Made by a program: the position numbers and the translations under genes
Origin: Modestobacter roseus
GTDB lineage: Bacteria; Actinomycetota; Actinomycetes; Mycobacteriales; Geodermatophilaceae
Assembly: GCF_007994135.1 (NCBI RefSeq)
Contig: NZ_VLKF01000001.1
Location: forward strand, 3,100,001 to 3,164,000
Reading direction: 5' to 3'
DNA: 64,000 nt
Shown: positions 42,725 through 51,081 of the stretch, one piece after another
Numbering within the stretch: position 1 is the first letter of the stretch
How the letters are laid out: every line of letters begins with the position of its first letter
The notes under the pieces: generated by a model
What the model was told of the DNA's origin: nothing
What the model saw: only the letters and a program-made list of their open reading frames with translations
The model's database searches: none

Positions 42725-43510
42725 ATGTCCAGCCCCGTTGCCCCCTCCCCCTCCCGAGTGCCCTTCCCCGGTACGGGCCGGGTCGCCGTCGTCACCGGAG
42801 CCTCCAGCGGGATCGGCGCCGCGACCGCGGAGCGGCTGGCCGCCGAGGGGTTCGAGGTCGTGCTCGCCGCGCGCCGGCTGGACCGGCTCACCGCGCTGGC
42901 GGAGCGGATCGGCGGCCGCGCGGTGGAGCTCGACGTCACCGACCCGGCCTCGGTCGCGGCGCTGGCGGCGTCCCTGGACCGGGTCGACGTGCTGGTGAAC
43001 AACGCCGGCGGCGCGTTCGACGCCAACCCGGTGGCCGAGGCCGACCTGAACTCGTGGGAGCGCAGCTACGACGTCAACGTGCTGGGCCCGGTGCGGGTGA
43101 CGAAGGCGCTGCTGCCGGCCCTCACGGCCTCCGGCGCCGGCGACCTGGTGTTCGTCGGCTCCACCGCCGGGCTGGTCAGCTACGAGGGCGGCGCCAGCTA
43201 CACCGCCGCCAAGCACGGGGTGCACACGCTGGCCGAGACGCTGCGCCTGGAGCTGGTGTACGACCCGGTGCGGGTCATCGAGATCGCCCCCGGGATGGTT
43301 CGCACCGACGAGTTCTCGCTGAACCGCACCGGCAGCCAGGAGAAGGCCGACGCCGTCTACCGGGGCGTGCGCGAGCCGCTGGTGGCCGAGGACGTCGCCG
43401 ACGTCATCTCCTGGGCGGTCACCCGGCCGCACCACGTGAACGTCGACCTGCTCGTCGTCCGCCCGCGGGCCCAGGCCGCCCAGCACAAGGTCGCCCGCGA
43501 GGACGGGTGA
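42725..43510 (+). CDS. Short-chain dehydrogenase/reductase
   Basis: A 261-residue classical [43 protein letters not shown] and YTAAKHGV (YxxxK), followed by [17 protein letters not shown]. It belongs to the YdfG/serine dehydrogenase-like group; the substrate is unknown. ATG 42725 lies 85 bases from the divergent mshA start, a position conserved in many actinobacteria. The stop overlaps the next gene by 4 bases. Confidence 0.92.
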   Translation: MSSPVAPSPSRVPFPGTGRVAVVTGASSGIGAATAERLAAEGFEVVLAARRLDRLTALAERIGGRAVELDVTDPASVAALAASLDRVDVLVNNAGGAFDANPVAEADLNSWERSYDVNVLGPVRVTKALLPALTASGAGDLVFVGSTAGLVSYEGGASYTAAKHGVHTLAETLRLELVYDPVRVIEIAPGMVRTDEFSLNRTGSQEKADAVYRGVREPLVAEDVADVISWAVTRPHHVNVDLLVVRPRAQAAQHKVAREDG

Positions 43511-43893
43511 CCGCACCCTGGGGCTCGTTCGGACGGGACCGGCTGTCCACCGGCTGGTCGTGGCCGGCCGAGCGGGAGCAGGTGGCCGACGAACTCAGGG
43601 CCACCGGTGCGCGGGTGGGCAGCTGCACGTTCGCCGTGCCGGAGCTCGCAGCCGTCGGGGAGCCGCTGGTGCTCGAGGTGCGCTGGGCGCCCGGTGGGCA
43701 GCTGGCGCTGCGGATCTGGGCGGTACCCACCGCCGACGCGGCGGCCGTGGCCGCCGAGCTGGCGGGCGGCTGGCTGGCGCGCGCCTGCCGGTGGGCGGCG
43801 GACGCGCCGTCCCGCGACGCCGGGTGGACGGCGACCACGCACGCGCTGTTCGTCACCCGCCCCGCCGGCCGGCTCACCGCCCTGGAGGCGTGA
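43507..43893 (+). CDS. Hypothetical protein, 128 residues
   Basis: A small soluble protein with tryptophans ([20 protein letters not shown]) and an alternating strand-helix pattern (PLVLEVRWAPGGQLALRIWA, AAAVAAELAGGWLARACRWA). No family recognised. GTG 43507 overlaps the SDR stop, and no independent promoter is visible, so it is the second gene of that unit. It ends 7 bases before the convergent guanidinium exporter gene. Confidence 0.65.
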   Translation: MTAPWGSFGRDRLSTGWSWPAEREQVADELRATGARVGSCTFAVPELAAVGEPLVLEVRWAPGGQLALRIWAVPTADAAAVAAELAGGWLARACRWAADAPSRDAGWTATTHALFVTRPAGRLTALEA

Positions 43894-43899
43894 GCAGGT

Positions 43900-44214
43900 T
43901 CAGGACACGAGCTTCAGGCCGATGACGCAGCCGACGATGCCGGCCAGCAGCAGCACCCGGACCACCGAGACCGGCTCCGCGCCGGTGGCCATCGCCCAGC
44001 CGGCGGTCAGCGTCGCCCCGATGCCCACCCAGACGGCGTAGGCGGTGCCCAGCGGCAGGGTGCGCATCGCGAGGGCGAGCCCGCCCATGCTGCCGGCGAG
44101 GGCCACGCCGAAGACGACGCTCGGCCACAGGCGGGTGAAGCCCTGCGACCGGTCGAGCGCGGTGGCCCAGACGGCCTCCAGCGCGCCGGAGACGACGAGG
44201 ACGAGCCAGGCCAT
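43900..44214 (-). CDS. gdx: SMR-family guanidinium exporter (Gdx/SugE)
   Basis: A 104-residue, four-span small multidrug resistance protein. Its essential glutamate is at position 13 (SGALEAVWATALDRSQGFTR). The Gdx-type sequence RLWPSVVFGVALAGSMGGLA and GTAYAVWVGIGATLTAGWA follow. Gdx proteins export guanidinium in exchange for protons as antiparallel dimers. The subtype call is supported by the guanidine-III riboswitch directly upstream (44228-44271). ATG 44214 has GGGAG seven bases upstream. Confidence 0.94.
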   Translation of the reverse strand: MAWLVLVVSGALEAVWATALDRSQGFTRLWPSVVFGVALAGSMGGLALAMRTLPLGTAYAVWVGIGATLTAGWAMATGAEPVSVVRVLLLAGIVGCVIGLKLVS

Positions 44215-44227
44215 GACCACTCCCGAG

Positions 44228-44271
44228 AACGCCGTCTTGTCGCTGTCCGGGTACGGCGCCGCTCGTCCGGG
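44228..44271 (-). promoter_or_regulatory. Guanidine-III riboswitch upstream of gdx
   Basis: The minus strand reads CCGGACGAG, then GGCGCCGTACCCGG, then ACAAGACGGCG. I recall the same blocks, in the same order and spacing, from the guanidine-III (ykkC-III) aptamer. CCGG pairs with CCGG, and CGCCGT pairs with ACGGCG to give the pseudoknot. The aptamer ends a few bases before the ribosome-binding site of gdx, so ligand binding probably controls translation start. Sequence match by eye only. Confidence 0.85.
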
Positions 44272-44377
44272 AGCTCCGCTGCGGGGCTCACCTCCAGGCT
44301 CGCACGCACCGGTCGCCGTGGCCAGCGGCGTCGGACGGGGGTCGACGGACGGCGCCGTGTGGGGGCACCATCGCGGG

Positions 44378-44569
44378 ATGCACGGGGACGGGCGTGAGAC
44401 GAACCAGTACTCCCCGGCCGGCACGATCGGGAAGCTCGGCGAGCTGACGGGTGGCTGGGTCACCAACCCGCGCGGCCGGCGGCGGGCGCTGCGCATGCTG
44501 CTGTGGCTGGCCGTCACCCTGGCCGTGCTGACCGCGCTGGGGGTGGGGCTCGCCCTCCTGCTGGCCTGA
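44378..44569 (+). CDS. Small single-span membrane protein, unknown
   Basis: A 63-residue protein: a polar N-terminus (MHGDGRETNQYSPAGTIGKL), a basic patch (NPRGRRRALRML) and a C-terminal hydrophobic segment (LWLAVTLAVLTALGVGLALL). It looks like a tail-anchored protein. The start at ATG 44378 has no clear ribosome-binding site. No family recognised. It stands between the gdx riboswitch and the convergent gene at 44577. Confidence 0.5.
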   Translation: MHGDGRETNQYSPAGTIGKLGELTGGWVTNPRGRRRALRMLLWLAVTLAVLTALGVGLALLLA

Positions 44570-44576
44570 CCGCCGG

Positions 44577-44861
44577 TCAGGCGGCGTGGGCGAGGAGCAG
44601 CTCGTAGGCGGCCGCGACCTGTGCGGGCGCGGCCGAGGTACCGGCGGACGCCGTCAGCGCCCGGGCAGCCTCGACGTCGGTGCTGAGCAGGTCGCCGCCG
44701 TTGAGCAGCCGCGAGATCAGCCCGGCCAGCGCGCCGTCGGCCTCCACCCGGGCCATCCAGGCGGCCATCGCACCCGCGCCACCGCCGGCCGGCACCGCGG
44801 GCGCCCGCAACGTCTCGTACAGCCCACCCAGCCGCCGGGCGTCGTCCGGCCGCACGCTCAC
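44577..44861 (-). CDS. Hypothetical protein following murB
   Basis: A 94-residue Ala/Gly-rich, mostly helical protein (DDARRLGGLYETLRAP, AWMARVEADGALAGLISRLL, AAPAQVAAAYELLLAHAA). GTG 44861 overlaps the murB stop in a GTGA, which favours real translation. No family recognised and no cysteine or catalytic pattern. Confidence 0.6.
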   Translation of the reverse strand: MSVRPDDARRLGGLYETLRAPAVPAGGGAGAMAAWMARVEADGALAGLISRLLNGGDLLSTDVEAARALTASAGTSAAPAQVAAAYELLLAHAA

Positions 44862-45886
44862 GGGCGCACCGGCTCGGGCACCAGGGTCACGCCGAACTGC
44901 CCGCGGACCGCGTCGACGACCCGGCCGGCGAAGGCCATCAGCTCCGCCGACGTCGCGCCGGGCTCGGTGGTCAGCGCCAGGCTGTGCCGCGGTGACGTGC
45001 CGACCCGCCCGTCGCGGGTGCCCTTGCTGAACCCGGCCGACTGCACCAGCCAGGCGGCCGAGAGCTTGAGCTGCTCGGCCCCGTCGGCGCCGATCCCGGC
45101 CGGCCAGCTCGGGCAGCCGGGCACCGCCGCGGCCACCGGCACGATCGGGTTGGTGAAGAACGACCCGGCGCTGCGGGTGTCCGGGTCGGCCGGGTCCCAC
45201 ACCATGCCCTTGCCGCGGCGCAGGCCGAGGACCGCGTCCCGCACGGCGGCCAACGGGGCGGTCTCCCCCAGCCCGACGCCGAGGGTCCGGGCCAGCTCGG
45301 CGTAGCTCACCGCACCCGACTGCGCCGAGGGCCGCAGCGCGAAGGTCACCGCGAGCACGACGTGGGCGCCGGGCTGGGACTTGAACCGGCTCTCCCGGTA
45401 GGCGAACCCGCACTCCTCCGGGGTGAACACCCGTTCGGTGCCCGCGGCGCGGTCCCAGGTGCGCACCGAGGTGATCAGCGCGGCGACCTCCTGGCCGTAG
45501 GCGCCGACGTTCTGCACCGGGGTCGCCCCGGTCGACCCGGGGATGCCCGACAGCGCCTCCAGGCCCGCCAGCTGCTGGCCCACGGTGGCCGCGACCAGGT
45601 CGTCCCACGGCTCGCCGGCCTCGACCTCCAGCTCGACCAGTCCACCGGCGTCCCGGCGGGTCACCCCGCGGGTGCGGACCAGCACCACGTCTCCGGACCA
45701 GCCGGCGTCCGGGCCGATCAGGTTGGAACCCCCACCGAGCACCAGCAGCGGGCGGCCGGCGTCGTCGGCATCGCGGACGGCCGAGACCAGCTCCTCCCGC
45801 GTGGTGACCTCGACCAGCCGGTCGATCGGGCCGCCGACCCCGAGGGTGGTCAGCTCCGCGAAGCGGGCGTCGCGGTGTACCTGCAC
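44858..45886 (-). CDS. murB: UDP-N-acetylmuramate dehydrogenase MurB
   Basis: A 342-residue FAD enzyme that reduces UDP-GlcNAc-enolpyruvate to UDP-MurNAc in peptidoglycan synthesis. Visible motifs: FAELTTLGVGGPIDRLVEVT, LVLGGGSNLIGPDAGW (FAD pyrophosphate), GIPGSTGATPVQNVGAYGQE, the catalytic serine in RSAGSFFTNPIVP and SAAWLVQSAGFSKGTR. It is a type I MurB by the insertion around CGFAYRESRFK. GTG 45886; the longer frame upstream would overlap the divergent methyltransferase and is unlikely. Confidence 0.96.
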   Translation of the reverse strand: MQVHRDARFAELTTLGVGGPIDRLVEVTTREELVSAVRDADDAGRPLLVLGGGSNLIGPDAGWSGDVVLVRTRGVTRRDAGGLVELEVEAGEPWDDLVAATVGQQLAGLEALSGIPGSTGATPVQNVGAYGQEVAALITSVRTWDRAAGTERVFTPEECGFAYRESRFKSQPGAHVVLAVTFALRPSAQSGAVSYAELARTLGVGLGETAPLAAVRDAVLGLRRGKGMVWDPADPDTRSAGSFFTNPIVPVAAAVPGCPSWPAGIGADGAEQLKLSAAWLVQSAGFSKGTRDGRVGTSPRHSLALTTEPGATSAELMAFAGRVVDAVRGQFGVTLVPEPVRP

Positions 45887-45926
45887 CCGACCACCGTAAT
45901 CCGCGGCGCGACTAACCTCGTCCACC

Positions 45927-46772
45927 GTGAGCGACCACACCCGGCGTGCGTCGCTGCCCCCCACCCGGAAGACGCCCCGGCTCGCCGCCGGCCGCGCCCG
46001 GGCGATGGGCCTGCCCACCCGCGGCACCACCAACGCCAACCGGCTGCGCCGGGTCGACCGCTGGATCGTGACCACCCAGGTGGCCCGGCTGCGCGACGCC
46101 GCCCGGCCGCTCGTCGTCGACCTGGGCTACGGCGCCTCCGCGGTGACCACGCTGGAGCTGGCCGAGCGGCTGACCCCCGAGGTGGCCGGGCTGGAGGTGG
46201 TCGGCCTGGAGATCGACCCGGAGCGGGTGGCCGCGGTCGCCGAGCACCGTGACCCGCCGCGGGTCGACTTCCGGGTGGGCGGGTTCGAGCTGGCCGGGCT
46301 GCAGCCGGTGCTCGTGCGGGCGTTCAACGTGCTCCGCCAGTACGACGAGGAGTCCGCGGCCCGCGCCTGGGACACCATGCGCGGCGCGCTGGCCCCCGGC
46401 GGGCTGCTGGTCGAGGGCACCTGCGACGAGTGGGGACGGCGGGCGACCTGGGTCGCGCTGGACGAGGACGGGCCGCTGACCCTCACCCTGGCCGCCCGGG
46501 TGTCCGACCTCGACCGCCCGTCGGACCTGGCCGAGCGGCTGCCCAAGGCGTTGATCCACCACAACGTGCCCGGCCAGCCGGTGCACCGGTTCCTGACCGC
46601 CTTCGACGCCGCCTGGGCGTCCGCCGCCGGGCTGTCCACCTTCGGCCCGCGCCAGCGGTGGGCCGCGGCGGTGGAGACGCTGGCCGACGAGGGCTGGCCG
46701 CTGGTCGGCCCGACCCGGCGGTGGAAGCACGGCGAGGTCAGCGTCCGCTGGTCCGCGGTCGCGCCGGTCTGA
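45927..46772 (+). CDS. Class I SAM-dependent methyltransferase next to murB
   Basis: A 281-residue protein with an Arg-rich N-terminus, SAM motif VVDLGYGASAVTTLELAERL, the acidic VVGLEIDPERVAAV and LVRAFNVLRQYDEESAARAW. Actinobacterial genomes commonly have this protein divergent from murB; the substrate is not known. GTG 45927 is 40 bases from the murB start. Its last 35 bases overlap the convergent AraC-family gene. Confidence 0.85.
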   Translation: MSDHTRRASLPPTRKTPRLAAGRARAMGLPTRGTTNANRLRRVDRWIVTTQVARLRDAARPLVVDLGYGASAVTTLELAERLTPEVAGLEVVGLEIDPERVAAVAEHRDPPRVDFRVGGFELAGLQPVLVRAFNVLRQYDEESAARAWDTMRGALAPGGLLVEGTCDEWGRRATWVALDEDGPLTLTLAARVSDLDRPSDLAERLPKALIHHNVPGQPVHRFLTAFDAAWASAAGLSTFGPRQRWAAAVETLADEGWPLVGPTRRWKHGEVSVRWSAVAPV

Positions 46773-47637
46773 CCCGCCCGGTCCCCGGGTCGGCCCGCGC
46801 GCGGGCGAGATAGGCCGACGGCGGCACACCGACGACCGCCCGGAAGTCCCGGCTGAAGTGCGACTGGTCGAACCAGCCGAGCGAGGCCGCCAGCCCGGCG
46901 AGGTCGTCGGCACCCGCGTCGATCGCCGCGGCGGCGTCCTGCAGCCGGTAGCGCGCGAGCACCGCCTTGGGCTGCACGCCGACCCACCGGGCGAACCGGC
47001 GCTGCAGCGACCGCACGCCCACCCCGGCCCGGCCGGCGACCTGGTCGACCCGGACCACGGACCGGTCGGCGACCATCTCCGCCAGCAGCGCGCTCAGCTC
47101 GACGAACTCCGCCGGCGGCTCGGGCACCACCGGCAGCAGGGCGGCCTCCAGCACCGCGACGCGGTCGGCGTCGTCGGCCTGGGCGAGGAGGTCGGTCACC
47201 AACCGGACGGCGTCGACCGGGAGTTCGTGGCCGAGCGGGGTGACCGTGCCGACCGCTGGCGGCCGCCCGGTGAACGCGGCCCAGCCGCCGGGGCGGAACT
47301 TGGCCGCCGTCACCCGGCCGGCGCCCACCAGGTCGACGGTGAACCGGCGGGTCACCACCCCGTGCACCAGCACCGCGGGCAGCTCGAACCCGAAGCGGGG
47401 GTGCGTGCCCTCCTCCACCGAGAGGTTCACGCTGGGGTGGCTGAGCACCTCCGAGCGGAACGGCGGCTGACCGGTGCGGTCCCAGCGCACCGACCACCAG
47501 CGCTCGACGAAGGGCGCGAGCACCGGGTGCACGGCGACGTCCCGGCGCAGGCCGGCCACCTGCTGGGTCGCCGCCGGCCGCAGCACCCCGCGGGAGAGCG
47601 GGTCGTCCCGCGGTGTCGTGTTCGTCCAAGACGGCAC
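46738..47637 (-). CDS. AraC-family transcriptional regulator
   Basis: A 299-residue regulator. The N-terminal sensor domain (PVLAPFVERWWSVRWDRTGQ, KFRPGGWAAFTGRP) is of the DUF6597 type. The C-terminal AraC double HTH has VDQVAGRAGVGVRSLQRRFA and LAASLGWFDQSHFSRDFRAV, then GVPPSAYLARAR. GTG 47637 lies 28 bases from the divergent VOC gene, a likely target. The C-terminal tail overlaps the murB-side methyltransferase gene by 35 bases. Confidence 0.9.
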   Translation of the reverse strand: MPSWTNTTPRDDPLSRGVLRPAATQQVAGLRRDVAVHPVLAPFVERWWSVRWDRTGQPPFRSEVLSHPSVNLSVEEGTHPRFGFELPAVLVHGVVTRRFTVDLVGAGRVTAAKFRPGGWAAFTGRPPAVGTVTPLGHELPVDAVRLVTDLLAQADDADRVAVLEAALLPVVPEPPAEFVELSALLAEMVADRSVVRVDQVAGRAGVGVRSLQRRFARWVGVQPKAVLARYRLQDAAAAIDAGADDLAGLAASLGWFDQSHFSRDFRAVVGVPPSAYLARARADPGTGRVRPARPRTSGR

Positions 47638-47664
47638 GGCAGGAGCCTAGGCAGGGTGACCGAC

Positions 47665-48135
47665 ATGACGATCGAGAACGGCCGTCCCGACGGCTACACG
47701 ACCCTCACCCCGTTCCTGGTCTGCTCTCCGGCGGCTCGGGCCATCGACTTCTACTGCGCCGTGTTCGGCGCCCGGGTGGTCAGCCGGATGGACGCTGCCG
47801 ACGGCTCGGTGCCGCACGCCGAGCTCGACCTCGGGCTGGGGCGGTTGCAGCTCGGGGACCCGAACGGGGCCTACGAGCTCGTCGCCCCGACCGCCGGCCC
47901 GGTCAGCGCCTCGACCTGCGTCTACGTCGCGGACGTCGACGCGGTCACCGCGGCCGCCATCGAGCGGGGCGCCACGCTGCGCGAAGCGCCCGCCACCTTC
48001 GTCACCGGCGACCGGTTCGCCTCGATCATCGACCCGTTCGGGCACCGCTGGGCGGTGATGACCCGCGTGGAGGACGTGAGCCCGGCCGAGGCCGAGCGCC
48101 GGCTGGCCGAGTGGGCGGCGAGCGGCGGGGTCTGA
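47665..48135 (+). CDS. VOC superfamily (PhnB/glyoxalase-like) protein
   Basis: A 156-residue protein with paired beta-alpha-beta-beta-beta units: TPFLVCSPAARAIDFYCAVF, HAELDLGLGRLQLGD, CVYVADVDAVTAAAIERGAT and IIDPFGHRWAVMTRVEDVSP. The GHRW ending is typical of PhnB-like VOC proteins with a metal site. ATG 47665. Probably regulated by the adjacent AraC protein; the substrate is unknown. Confidence 0.9.
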   Translation: MTIENGRPDGYTTLTPFLVCSPAARAIDFYCAVFGARVVSRMDAADGSVPHAELDLGLGRLQLGDPNGAYELVAPTAGPVSASTCVYVADVDAVTAAAIERGATLREAPATFVTGDRFASIIDPFGHRWAVMTRVEDVSPAEAERRLAEWAASGGV

Positions 48136-48159
48136 GCCGGCGTCCGGCAGGATGGCCGG

Positions 48160-49020
48160 GTGGGCCGGAGGAGGAGCGAGCACCTGACGCCGCTGCCCGG
48201 GCCGGTCGAGGTCGGTGGCGGGACGGCGGAGCTGCTGGCCGATGCCGACCGGGACGGCGCGTGGGAGCTGCACCTGGACGGCGTCCCGCAGTCGCACGTC
48301 GACCTCGGCGACCCGACCCACCTGGAGTTCGAGTACGTCCGCCGGATGGGGCACGTCGTCGACCTGGTCGCCCCGGCGGGTGCGCCGCTGGACGTCGTCC
48401 ACCTGGGCGGCGGGGCGCTGACCCTGGCCCGCTACGTGGCCGCCACCCGGCCCGGCTCCGCGCAGCGGGTGATGGAGCTCGACGGGCGGCTCACCGACCT
48501 GGTGCGGTCGCGGCTGCCGCTGCCCCGGGGTGCCCGGGTCCGGGTGCGGGCCATCGACGCCCGGGCCGGGCTCGCCGCGCTGCCGGACGCCAGCGCCGAC
48601 CTGGTGCTGGTCGACGTCTTCGCCGGCGCCCGGACCCCGGCGCACCTGACCACCGTGGAGTTCGCCACCGACGTCGCCCGGGTGCTGCGCCCGGGCGGGA
48701 CGACGGCGTGGAACGTCTCCGACGGCCCGCCGCTGCGGTTCGCCCGCACCGAGGCCGCGACGCTCGCCGCGGTCTTCGAGCACCTGGCCCTGGTCGCGGA
48801 GCCGAGCACGTTCAAGGGCCGCCGGTTCGGCAACCTGGTCGCGGTCGCCTCGGACGCCGAGCTGCCGGTCGCCGAGCTGACCCGCCGCTGCCTGACCGAC
48901 CCGATGCCCGCCCGGCTGGTGCAGGGCGCCGAGCTGGGGACGTTCGTCGGGCAGCAGGCGCCGGTCACCGACGTCGACGCGCAGCCCTCGCCGCAACCCC
49001 CGGCCGGCGTCTTCGGCTGA
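48160..49020 (+). CDS. Spermidine synthase-like methyltransferase-fold protein
   Basis: A 286-residue protein with the polyamine synthase pattern PLDVVHLGGGALTLARYVAA, QRVMELDGRLTDLVRSRL, ARVRVRAIDARAGLAALPDA and LVLVDVFAGARTPAHLTTVE. It lacks membrane spans and the strict DxxD active-site acids of true spermidine synthase. It may therefore act on another substrate or be non-enzymatic, as is common for actinobacterial SpeE-like proteins. GTG 48160 is 24 bases after the VOC gene. Confidence 0.85.
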   Translation: MGRRRSEHLTPLPGPVEVGGGTAELLADADRDGAWELHLDGVPQSHVDLGDPTHLEFEYVRRMGHVVDLVAPAGAPLDVVHLGGGALTLARYVAATRPGSAQRVMELDGRLTDLVRSRLPLPRGARVRVRAIDARAGLAALPDASADLVLVDVFAGARTPAHLTTVEFATDVARVLRPGGTTAWNVSDGPPLRFARTEAATLAAVFEHLALVAEPSTFKGRRFGNLVAVASDAELPVAELTRRCLTDPMPARLVQGAELGTFVGQQAPVTDVDAQPSPQPPAGVFG

Positions 49021-49077
49021 GGACGGCGGGTCTCACCGGAGCTGCACAGGTCGACCCGGTGCCCCTAGGGTCGGGCC

Positions 49078-49284
49078 ATGACAGCTCCTGCGTCCCGCCG
49101 CCTGACCCGCGACTCCCGGCACAAGGTGATCGCGGGGGTGTGCGCCGGCCTGGCCCGGCGGTTCGGCCTGTCCCGGAACGGCCTGCGCCTGGCGTTCGTC
49201 GTCTCCTGCGTGCTGCCGGGCCCGCAGTTCATCGCCTACATCGCCCTGTGGGTGCTCATGCCGTCGGACCGCCGCGGGTACTGA
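49078..49284 (+). CDS. PspC domain protein
   Basis: A 68-residue protein of a single PspC domain: LTRDSRHKVIAGVCAGLARR, FGLSRNGLRLAFVVSCVLPG, FIAYIALWVLMPSDRRGY. One or two membrane spans are visible. PspC domains are linked to envelope-stress signalling. ATG 49078. The next gene converges 9 bases after its stop. Confidence 0.92.
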   Translation: MTAPASRRLTRDSRHKVIAGVCAGLARRFGLSRNGLRLAFVVSCVLPGPQFIAYIALWVLMPSDRRGY

Positions 49285-49293
49285 CCCACCGGG

Positions 49294-49584
49294 TCACCAG
49301 CTGGTGTCGTTCCCGCCCCGCCGCAGCCCGCGCACCGCGGGGCGCACGTCGACCAGGTAGACCACGGCCGCGATGACCGCCGGCAACCCGAACAGGTTGA
49401 GCGGCCCCTGCCACCACAGCAGCAGCGCGGCCAGGCCGGTGATCGCCATCCAGCCGGGCTTGGTCAGCTTCCCCGCGGCCACGAAGGCGGGCGCCGGGCG
49501 GATCACCGCGTCGACGAACGCCCACAGCGCGAGCGCCAGCGTGCCCAGGCGGACCAGCTCGTAGACGAACCCGTCGAAGCCCAT
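49294..49584 (-). CDS. DUF2516 family membrane protein
   Basis: A 96-residue protein with three hydrophobic segments (LVRLGTLALALWAFVDAVIR, KPGWMAITGLAALLLWWQGP, GLPAVIAAVVYLVDVRPAV). The conserved AFVAAGKLTKPGW loop matches DUF2516. In mycobacteria the homologue (Rv0476) follows hbhA, and the same order is seen here. ATG 49584. Function unknown. Confidence 0.88.
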   Translation of the reverse strand: MGFDGFVYELVRLGTLALALWAFVDAVIRPAPAFVAAGKLTKPGWMAITGLAALLLWWQGPLNLFGLPAVIAAVVYLVDVRPAVRGLRRGGNDTSW

Positions 49585-49666
49585 GCCCCCGAGGATAGGC
49601 GTCCCCGGGCCCGCTCCGGCGGGTCTGCCCGCGGCACGTCGGCGACCTGACCCGCCCGGGTGAGAC

Positions 49667-49715
49667 GCACGCCGCCCCGGCACCCGCGACGATCGCGGGT
49701 ACCGGGGCGGCGTGC
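49667..49715 (-). terminator. Terminator hairpin after the HbhA-like gene
   Basis: Arms of 23 bases (GCACGCCGCCCCGGCACCCG... and complement) with one mismatch and a CGA loop. It begins 15 bases after the stop at 49730 on the minus strand, separating that gene from the DUF2516 gene. Confidence 0.85.
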
Positions 49716-49729
49716 CGGGCGGAGGTGCC

Positions 49730-50548
49730 TTACTCGGTGTCGCTGCTCTTGGCCGGGACGGCGAGCGGGTCGGGCACCGGGGTGCTGCTCTGCGCGGCGG
49801 TGTCCGGTGCTGCCGCCTTCTTGGCCGGGGACTTGCGGGCGGTGGCCTTCTTCGCCGGCTTCGGGGCGCCGTCCCGGACGCGCCGCTTCGTGGCCGCGGC
49901 GGCCTCGGCGGTCTCGTCGGTGACGGTGTCGAGCGCGTCGTCGGCGCGGGCCGCCGTCTTCTGCGCCACCGAGGTGACCTCGTTCGACGCGGCGTCGACG
50001 GTCTCCTGCACGGTGTCGGCGGCGTCGGCGACGGCATCCTCGACCGTGTCGACGGCCTGCTCGGCGCGCCCGGCGAACCGCTGGAACGTCGGGCCGACCA
50101 GCGTCGCGCCCCGGTCGGCGAGCTCGCCGATCGTGGTCAGCGCCTGGGTGCGGGCGGTGCCGACCAGGCCGGTGACCGTGCCGAAGACCGTCTCCGGCCG
50201 CACGGTGGCGGCGGCGTCGACCGCCGCGGTGCGTGCCTGGGCGGCGGCGACGCGGGCCTGCTGGGCCGCCGCGGCGGCCTGCTCGCGGGCCTGACCGGCG
50301 CGGGCGCGGGCCTCGGCGGCGGCGTGGGCGGCGCGGGTGCGGGCGTCCTCGGCGCGGGTGCGCGCCTCCTTGCCGGCGAGGTCGGCCTGGACCTGGGCCT
50401 CACCGGGCAGCGCCTCGGCGCGGGAGCGGAACTGGCCCACGACGGTGCGGGCCCGGTCGACGGCGACGTCGCCGGCGCCGAGGGCGGCCAGCAGGCCGGT
50501 GCGGACGACGTTCTCGCCGTGCTTGATCAGGGTGTCGGTGCGGCTCAT
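49730..50548 (-). CDS. HbhA-like coiled-coil protein with basic tail
   Basis: A 272-residue Ala-rich helical protein. A short N-terminal hydrophobic stretch (VVRTGLLAALGAGDVAVDRA) is followed by a long heptad-like Ala/Arg/Gln coiled coil (residues 50-115) and an acidic helix. The lysine/proline-rich repeat tail (APKPAKKATARKSPAKKAAA) resembles the heparin-binding C-terminus of mycobacterial HbhA. The flanking HTH regulator and DUF2516 gene match the Rv0474-Rv0475-Rv0476 order. A role as adhesin is known only in mycobacteria; here membrane or lipid organisation is equally possible. ATG 50548 overlaps the HTH stop. Confidence 0.82.
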   Translation of the reverse strand: MSRTDTLIKHGENVVRTGLLAALGAGDVAVDRARTVVGQFRSRAEALPGEAQVQADLAGKEARTRAEDARTRAAHAAAEARARAGQAREQAAAAAQQARVAAAQARTAAVDAAATVRPETVFGTVTGLVGTARTQALTTIGELADRGATLVGPTFQRFAGRAEQAVDTVEDAVADAADTVQETVDAASNEVTSVAQKTAARADDALDTVTDETAEAAAATKRRVRDGAPKPAKKATARKSPAKKAAAPDTAAQSSTPVPDPLAVPAKSSDTE

Positions 50549-51075
50549 GCCGTCTCCTCCTGAGGTGACTGGGGTGACTGGGTGGGTGACTGGGGTGCGG
50601 CCGGCTGCGCTGCCGCGGTGTGTGCCTGCTCGGTGCGCGCCTGCTCGGTGCGCGCCTGCTCGCGGGCGTAGGTCTCGTAGAGCTCCAGCAGCACCGCCTT
50701 GTGCCGCTCGGAGAGCGCCGGGTCGGCCCGGATGGCGGCGACCGTGCCGGCGGTGCCCGACCGGCGGTCGAGGATGCCGGCCTGCTCGTAGAGGGTCTCG
50801 GCGGAGATCTTCAGGCCGCGGGCGATCTGGGCCAGGATCTCCGCCGACGGCTTGCGCAGGCCGCGCTCGACCTGGGACAGGTAGGGGTTACTCACCCCCG
50901 CGGCGCGGGCCAGTTCGCGCAGCGACACCTGGGCGGCGCTGCGCTGGCTGCGGATGAAGTCGCCCACGTGGGTGCCCACGCTGGCCGGCACGTGGCCGGC
51001 CTCGGCCGCGGCCGAGGTGACCGTCTCGCGGACGGCGCTCACCTGGTCGCGGACGAACTCCGTGGGGCGTGGCAC
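50545..51075 (-). CDS. Cro/C1-type HTH regulator upstream of the HbhA-like gene
   Basis: A 176-residue protein with a central HTH (FIRSQRSAAQVSLRELARAA, GVSNPYLSQVERGLRKPSAE) and the helix ILAQIARGLKISAETLYEQA. A C-terminal region with QARTEQARTEQAH repeats and Gln/Pro/Ser-rich tail closes it. It corresponds to mycobacterial Rv0474. The start codon GTG 51075 lies six bases after a -10 box, so the mRNA is probably leaderless. Direct repeats in the promoter suggest autoregulation. Confidence 0.9.
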   Translation of the reverse strand: MPRPTEFVRDQVSAVRETVTSAAAEAGHVPASVGTHVGDFIRSQRSAAQVSLRELARAAGVSNPYLSQVERGLRKPSAEILAQIARGLKISAETLYEQAGILDRRSGTAGTVAAIRADPALSERHKAVLLELYETYAREQARTEQARTEQAHTAAAQPAAPQSPTQSPQSPQEETA

Positions 51076-51081
51076 GACTCC

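Noticed and set aside
41350-43893. Plus-strand open frame of 847 codons across mshA, the SDR and the next gene
   Set aside because: Only an accidental open frame; MshA and the SDR in other frames carry complete family motifs.
43900-44214. SMR protein considered as a quaternary ammonium exporter (QacE/EmrE)
   Set aside because: Gdx-type residues and the guanidine-III riboswitch favour guanidinium export.
45331-45395. CTTGAACCGGC-like sequence considered as a tRNA T-arm
   Set aside because: It lies inside murB, and no cloverleaf can be drawn. No tRNA was found anywhere in the window.
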